NCBI GenBank assembly: GCA_039621445.1
Contig: CP154957.1
Location: 22,714,761-22,778,760 of the forward strand
Direction: 5' to 3'
Length of the DNA: 64,000 bases
DNA from: Euglena gracilis
Lineage: Eukaryota; Euglenida; Euglenophyceae; Euglenales
Each line of letters opens with the position of its first letter. Position 1 is the stretch's first letter. The position numbers were made by a program, and so were the translations under genes. The notes beneath the pieces were generated by a model that did no database searches, had not been told where the DNA came from, and saw only the letters and a program-made list of their open reading frames with translations. Of the stretch, positions 59,691 to 64,000 are shown piece by piece.

Positions 59691-60100
59691 GATGGTCAAG
59701 AAAATCCTAACAAAATTCCCTTTCAGAAATGAAAAAAAAATTGACCAATTTGGACATAAAAATCACCCAAGAATGACCACTTTCGGACCAAAAAGCACTT
59801 TTTTTCGTTCAAAAATGGTCCAAATGGCCAAAAATTATCACTTTTTTTGACCTGAAAATCACCGATTTTAGGACGCGTGCCGCCCTTCTTGTGATGAGAT
59901 GCACAAGACTGGGCATTCAATCCGCTCTTGAAAAAATTTCCATCGTGAAATTTATCGCCGGCCGTTGAAAATTTCACGCATTTTTTCAAAAATTTCTCTC
60001 GTCCTTAGTATGGAACACGTATTTCCATCGGCCTCCCTATTGCGCGTAATGAATATTCTGTGCCTATCGGGTGCAAGGAGGTATGCCACCATTTTCAAAA

Positions 60101-60425
60101 ATTTGTAAGAAACTGCCCACCAGGGGTTTTCTTAAGGACCCCCCAGGGGGGGCCCAGCCTCTAGCTGGCAAAAAGACTGCTGGCTGAATTTGAGCTGCTG
60201 GCTGGACCCCCCTCCCCGGGGGTATAGGGGGGGTCCGGGGCTGGAGGGGGCTGAGCTGGGCTGGGTCGAGGAAAAAAATTTTTTTCTGAAACATTTTTGC
60301 CATTTTCGACTTTTTGTTGGATGGAGCTTGGTCAAGGCTGGGGGGCTGTGATTGTCATGGGGAGCTTGACAATACAAATCCAACACAAAGTTTTTCCCAC
60401 GATATCTCCTCCACTTTCTTTCGCC
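60101..60425. repeat. CCAGCCAGCAGC-dialect block, inverted copy
   Basis: The GCTGCTGGCTGGACCCC and GGGGTCCGGGGCTGGAGG words and the phrase GGGGGGCTGTGATTGTCATG form the inverted relative of 25240-25510. Confidence 0.6.
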
Positions 60426-60700
60426 TCATCTGCGGCAGGCTGTCGAAAGTGTCCAAAGTGATGTAGCCAATGGCTTTCCCATAACGTCAGATAACACAAC
60501 GGTCGAACGGTTTATGAAGTTGAACTCCACTGCCATCCTTTCAAATTCCTCCAGATGCCTTTTGCATATCATCCCAGTGAACAACAATAATTGCAACAAG
60601 CATTTGTGACAACAATTGAATTGAAACTCCGTCTCCTTGAGGGTCTGCAATGAGCGTTTACGGACCACCCGCCCGCTTGTCCGATGTTCATGAAAGACGA
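60426..60700 (-). CDS. Unrecognised coding-like frame
   Basis: The minus strand reads ERPFFVFHEHRTSGRVVRK, SLQTLKETEFQFNCCHKCL, QLLLFTGMICKRHLEEFER, VEFNFINRSTVVLSDVMGK, then STACRR and a stop. About 90 codons of protein-like sequence, not recognised. The two Cys of FNCCHKC might suggest a zinc-binding element but that is not enough to name it. Neighbours are foldback elements on both sides. Confidence 0.35.
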
Positions 60701-60872
60701 AAAATGGACGCTCAGAAAGAACAGCCTCTTGGGCATTTCCTAGTAGGATTCTCCTATCTTTTCAGTGAAAATATTGAAAATTTTGAAAATTTTGAAATTT
60801 TCTGAAAAAATAAAAAATCATGAAAATTGCCCAGTCTTGGAGATGCAACATCATGGATGCTGCCTCCCACTA

Positions 60873-61038
60873 CCCCCCCAACTGTTGTCCCACCGACCTC
60901 CCCCGGGAGGCCCGACCGGACAATAAGGGGGGGGGGCAATAAGGGGGTACCAAAAGGAATTTCATTGGCCGGGCCAAAAAAACCCCCCGTCGGCCGGGGC
61001 CCAGGGACAATAAGGGGGGGGGACAACAAGGGGGGGGG
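60873..61038. mobile_element. TA-flanked foldback MITE, CAATAAGG dialect
   Basis: 166 bp between TA dinucleotides, the partner of 8250-8416. It shares AATTTCATTGGCC and CCCCCCGTCGGCCGGG but has CAATAAGG and ACAACAAGG in place of CAATATGG. The left end is CCCCCCCAACTGTTGTCCC. Confidence 0.75.
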
Positions 61039-61795
61039 TACCTCCGAAGTGGCATGCTTCCCTCGTGACCCCCCCCCGTGACCCCCCCCCCGTGACCCGC
61101 ACCTCCCACAAATGTTTTTTTAGGTTATTTTTCTTCAATTTACCCTTCCCATTTTCTCCCACAAGATCTCGATGGTGCGGAATGGCTTGAAGCAAGCAAT
61201 TGAGGGGTTCTTTGGGGGGGAACGGGCGTCTCTCTGCTTCTTTCTCTTGGCATCCTTCGACTTTCCCCCGCAGTCATGTTGCGCCTGGCTAACCTCGCTG
61301 AGTGCCAGATGCCACTCCCTCCCACGGTGACAGGGTTCGTGGCCCTCCAAAGGGTGATTTGTATTTTTTTTTATGAAAAACATGTTTTTTTTTAAAAAAA
61401 ATTTGTTTCAAAAAAACAAGCCGTCAACCTTGGCTGATGCTGAACGGCAGGTACCATCCACAATACAAACCTGTCCTCAATCTGACTCATTCTTAGATTT
61501 GGTCCTCGCAACGGCGCCGACGGGTCCCCAAGCTGGAGGACATCGACAATGCGCAGAGCAGCGGCTCCGTGCGGAATATTGGCCATGCTACTTCTGGAGG
61601 TCGGGCCAACCTAGGTCGGGCCGACCATTGGCCATGGCTTATCGACCTCTACCCCCCCCCATTTTTAATTTTTAAGCCCCCCCTCAAAATTTTGATTCTC
61701 TTAATTCAGTGTACAATGCAAGGAAACACATCAAAACGTCCCTAAAAACGTCGGAAAATGTCCCAAAAATGGTTGAGTTCAATGGCCGACCCCAA
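61039..61795. repeat. R4 copy, poly-A/T hairpin and GGTCGGGCC words
   Basis: R4 (61264-61335) encodes EVSQAQHDCG on the minus strand, as at 14365-14440. A poly-T/poly-A hairpin spans 61360-61410. Positions 61440-61590 are open on both strands (plus: LADAERQVPSTIQTCPQSD) without recognisable family. Positions 61595-61650 carry GGTCGGGCCAACC words. Confidence 0.4.
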
Positions 61796-61905
61796 ACCCT
61801 AAGCCTAACCCTAGCCTTAACCCTATATCCTTAACCCTGACCCTATCCCTAAGTGTCCCCAACCCGTTCCCTAACCCTGACCCTAATTGTAACCCTAACT
61901 CTAAC
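61795..61905. repeat. Interstitial telomere-like repeats, opposite strand
   Basis: About 110 bp of CCCTAACCCTA, CCCTGACCCTA and CCTTAACCC units, the complement of the 50845-51058 vocabulary. Confidence 0.75.
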
Positions 61906-62225
61906 CCGGAATGACGTAGCCTTGGGGGGGGGTTCTGGGCGCATGGCGGTACAGCCCCCTAGGGAGGGTTTTTTGGGCTCTTGACCAGGGGGGGGAATTT
62001 TCGGCCGTTTCGGCACTTTGTCCCGTCCCTTCTATTCTTTGAAGCCATGAAGCCTACCGGGATTCGGAATTCATTTGCCGTATGTTGTGGGGTTGTTATG
62101 GTACATTCCCGAACACCTCTGTTTAGGGTGGTGGGTCTTATTGATAGATACATGCCGGGGATGGTTCAATGGACAAAAAAACCAAAAGATGCCAAGTCCT
62201 CGACCCAGGGGCCATGCAAGTGGTG

Positions 62226-62683
62226 CAAGGCTGGATTGAGGTTGAGGTATTGAGGTTGAGGTTGAGGTTGAGGTTGAGGTTGAGGTTGAGGTTTTCCAAC
62301 CTCCATCTTTCCTCAATGTCACCTCAATGCGAAAATCCAAAGGAATACGACTCAACAACAAAGAGAATTGAAAAAGAGTGTTACAAAGAGAGGCAAATTA
62401 CCTGGATTTTTTCAAAAATTGGGCAATTGGTCACTTATTTCAAGTTTTTAATCGGCACCCCACTATTTTTTCTTGTTTCTACCCACATATGTTGTAAATT
62501 GTCATAAAAGCTGTCAAACTTGCCTTTGAGGAAGGTTTTAGAAGAGGAGGTGGTCCAATCCATGCTTTTTGTGAGTTCATTTTTTTTGAATTTTGGACAT
62601 TGAGGTAACATTGAGGTTGAGGTTGAGGTCGTTGACATTGAGGTTGAACTTTTTTTGAAATCCTCAACCTCAATCCCGCCCTG
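62226..62683. mobile_element. hAT-like MITE with TTGAGG subterminal repeats
   Basis: 458 bp flanked by AGTGGTG (62219-62225 and 62684-62690). Ends are CAAGGCTGGATTGAGG and the inverted CAGGGCGGGATTGAGG. It is homologous to 48324-48754 in length, end words, TTTTCCAACCTCC landmark and centre (CCCACATAT), with TTGAGG replacing TAGAGG at every array position. Confidence 0.88.
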
Positions 62684-62869
62684 AGTGGTGAAGTTGTGCT
62701 GCCCTTGCATGTACACAAAAAAAGTCCCAACCCACCCGCCTTAGCTGTTCCTCTGGGGCTGAAGGGGGGGGGGAAAGTTTTCGCCCGTTTTGGAGCCTTT
62801 TTGCAAAACCAGGAAAATTCCCAAATTTTAGGGGGGAAATTTTCGGGGGGGGGACAATTTATGCCCAGG

Positions 62870-64000
62870 GACTGTAGACTGGGGGGCCGACTAGTCGGCC
62901 GACTACCCAATTGGTCGGCCGACTAGGCCTAAACAGTAACTGGTCGGCGAGACAGGGTGGGGGCACTCTAATGTACTCACGGGTCAAAACCGCCGAATTT
63001 TCAGCCCCCCCCATGAAGAAAATTGTATGCTAACTAGTCGGTGGCTAGTCGGTGGTCATAAAAATGGTCTGTGGCGGGTCCAAAATCACCCGGAAATGGT
63101 CTGGATGGGTCCAAAAAAGTCCCTTACACCAACATAAACACCCTCAAATGGAAATCTTTGCCGGTGGGCCCTTGATGGGGGTCCGGAGGGGTAAAAACCC
63201 AATGATGAAACAGGGATAACGTGAAAATCCATTATGCAAGCATTTTGCATCACGAGAGGCAGAAAACTCCCCCTCCACCCCCATCCGAGCCTCAAATGAC
63301 AAAATCCCTTCTGTGTTGGCAACATACTCGGGGTAAGTCGTTTTTGTGGCTCACTTTGGCATAGGCGGGGGGGGGGGGCTCCGCCCCCCCCACACCCCCC
63401 CCCCTCAAATAGGAAAATCCCTTCTATGTTGGCAATATACTTGGGGGGATAAGTCTTTTTTGTGCAAATTTCGCCTCATATTGAAAATCCAATGGGGAGA
63501 GGTGTTCTTTTCCCAGAAGTGGCCCAAAATGGACATTCCCCCCCAATTTTTTTTGCATATGCACCCCCGATTGGGGGGTTCCGGAGCCATTTGGGTGGGT
63601 TTTGACTGGTGTTGAGGTGATTGGACAATATTTTTTCAGGGGGGGGGGCTTACCCTCACCCCCCCCTCAAAGTGGCCACCCTCCAGGCACCACGGCACCC
63701 CAAAACGGCCACTTCGGGGGAGGGGAGATTTTGGGGGGGTCAATTTTTGGGCTTCGGCGCCTTTGGCGCCAAAAGAAAATGGCCACTTTGAGGGGGGTGG
63801 AACAAAATTTGCCAAAATTTTTTGGCCACTCTGAGGGGGGGGGGACACTTTGAGGGGGGGGGTGAGGGTAAAAGTCGGCGGTTTTGACCCGTTAGTACAT
63901 TAGAGTGGGTAGTCGGCTGACTCGTTGGCCGACCACCCACTACCCCCCCCCCCAGTCGACCGTTTGGCACCAGGTTTCTGGGTAGTCGATGGACTAGTCG
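62870..64000. mobile_element. Large GTCGGCCGAC-dialect foldback, incomplete at window end
   Basis: The left arm 62880-62985 (GACTAGTCGGCCGACTACCC, ACTCTAATGTACT, GGGTCAAAACCGCCGA) is mirrored at 63870-64000 (GTCGGCGGTTTTGACCC, AGTACATTAGAGTGGG, TAGTCGGCTGACTC). The loop of about 880 bp contains two direct copies of an AAATCCCTTCTRTGTTGGCA unit (63300-63330 and 63415-63440) and the TA-flanked element 63653-63868. A related fragment is at 3960-4060. The right edge lies outside the window. Confidence 0.7.
63653..63868. mobile_element. TA-flanked foldback MITE, CCCTCACCC family, copy 2
   Basis: 216 bp between TA dinucleotides, ends CCCTCACCCCCCC and GGGGGGTGAGGG. The interior is one to two units of the vocabulary of the 53480-54335 minisatellite (TCAATTTTTGGGCTTCGGCG, AAATGGCCACTTTGAGG). 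Confidence 0.65.

Overview
This window is nuclear DNA from a eukaryote whose genome is packed with repeats. The supporting evidence is: spliced genes with GT..AG introns (a three-exon ribosomal protein eL36 gene with two 48-bp introns, and a GH17 glucanase split over about 8.6 kb), DNA transposons with target-site duplications, a 5'-truncated non-LTR retrotransposon with an A-tail, and degenerate TTAGGG-like repeats. There is no bacterial operon structure. The species cannot be named from sequence alone; a microbial eukaryote (alga, oomycete-like or fungus-like) is plausible. Only a small fraction is confidently coding. Almost every long open frame is a by-product of G/C homopolymers and palindromes.

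Layout. 0-8 kb: dispersed repeats R1-R3, one unknown exon, and a foldback composite with a decayed copy (copy A) of a protein family I call MAK-AN. 7.6-9.9 kb: TA-flanked MITE-like elements. 9.9-17.3 kb: nested composites, including two hAT-like elements with exact 8-bp duplications; the larger one carries a 1.5-kb insertion holding MAK-AN copy B. 18.1-26.7 kb: GH17 gene with introns full of repeats, including MAK-AN copy C. 26.7-33 kb: foldback elements and a 215-bp polypyrimidine tract. 33-40 kb: coding-like exons of one or more unrecognised genes on the plus strand. 41.1-42.7 kb: AT-rich island with a 244-bp hairpin. 43-47.5 kb: coding fragments, the eL36 gene and a pogo/Tigger-like transposase relic. 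48-55 kb: foldback composites, a hAT-like MITE, telomere-like repeats, the most complete MAK-AN gene (copy D) and a minisatellite. 55-59.4 kb: another hAT-like element and the LINE, itself carrying two TA-flanked MITEs. 59.4-64 kb: foldback elements, a second hAT-like MITE and the edge of a large foldback element leaving the window.

Two themes stand out. First, the countless C8+ and G8+ runs are not random: many are the paired ends of foldback elements flanked by TA, consistent with Tc1/mariner/pogo mobilisation. Second, palindromic blocks come in internally consistent 'dialects': the same architecture is rebuilt with a different word at each locus. Four divergent copies of MAK-AN, which resembles the N-terminal core-binding half of a tyrosine recombinase, each sit between blocks of their own dialect. 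A fifth copy is only an N-terminal fragment. This protein-plus-dialect arrangement is the best candidate for an undescribed system here. All similarity statements are by eye; no database search was possible.
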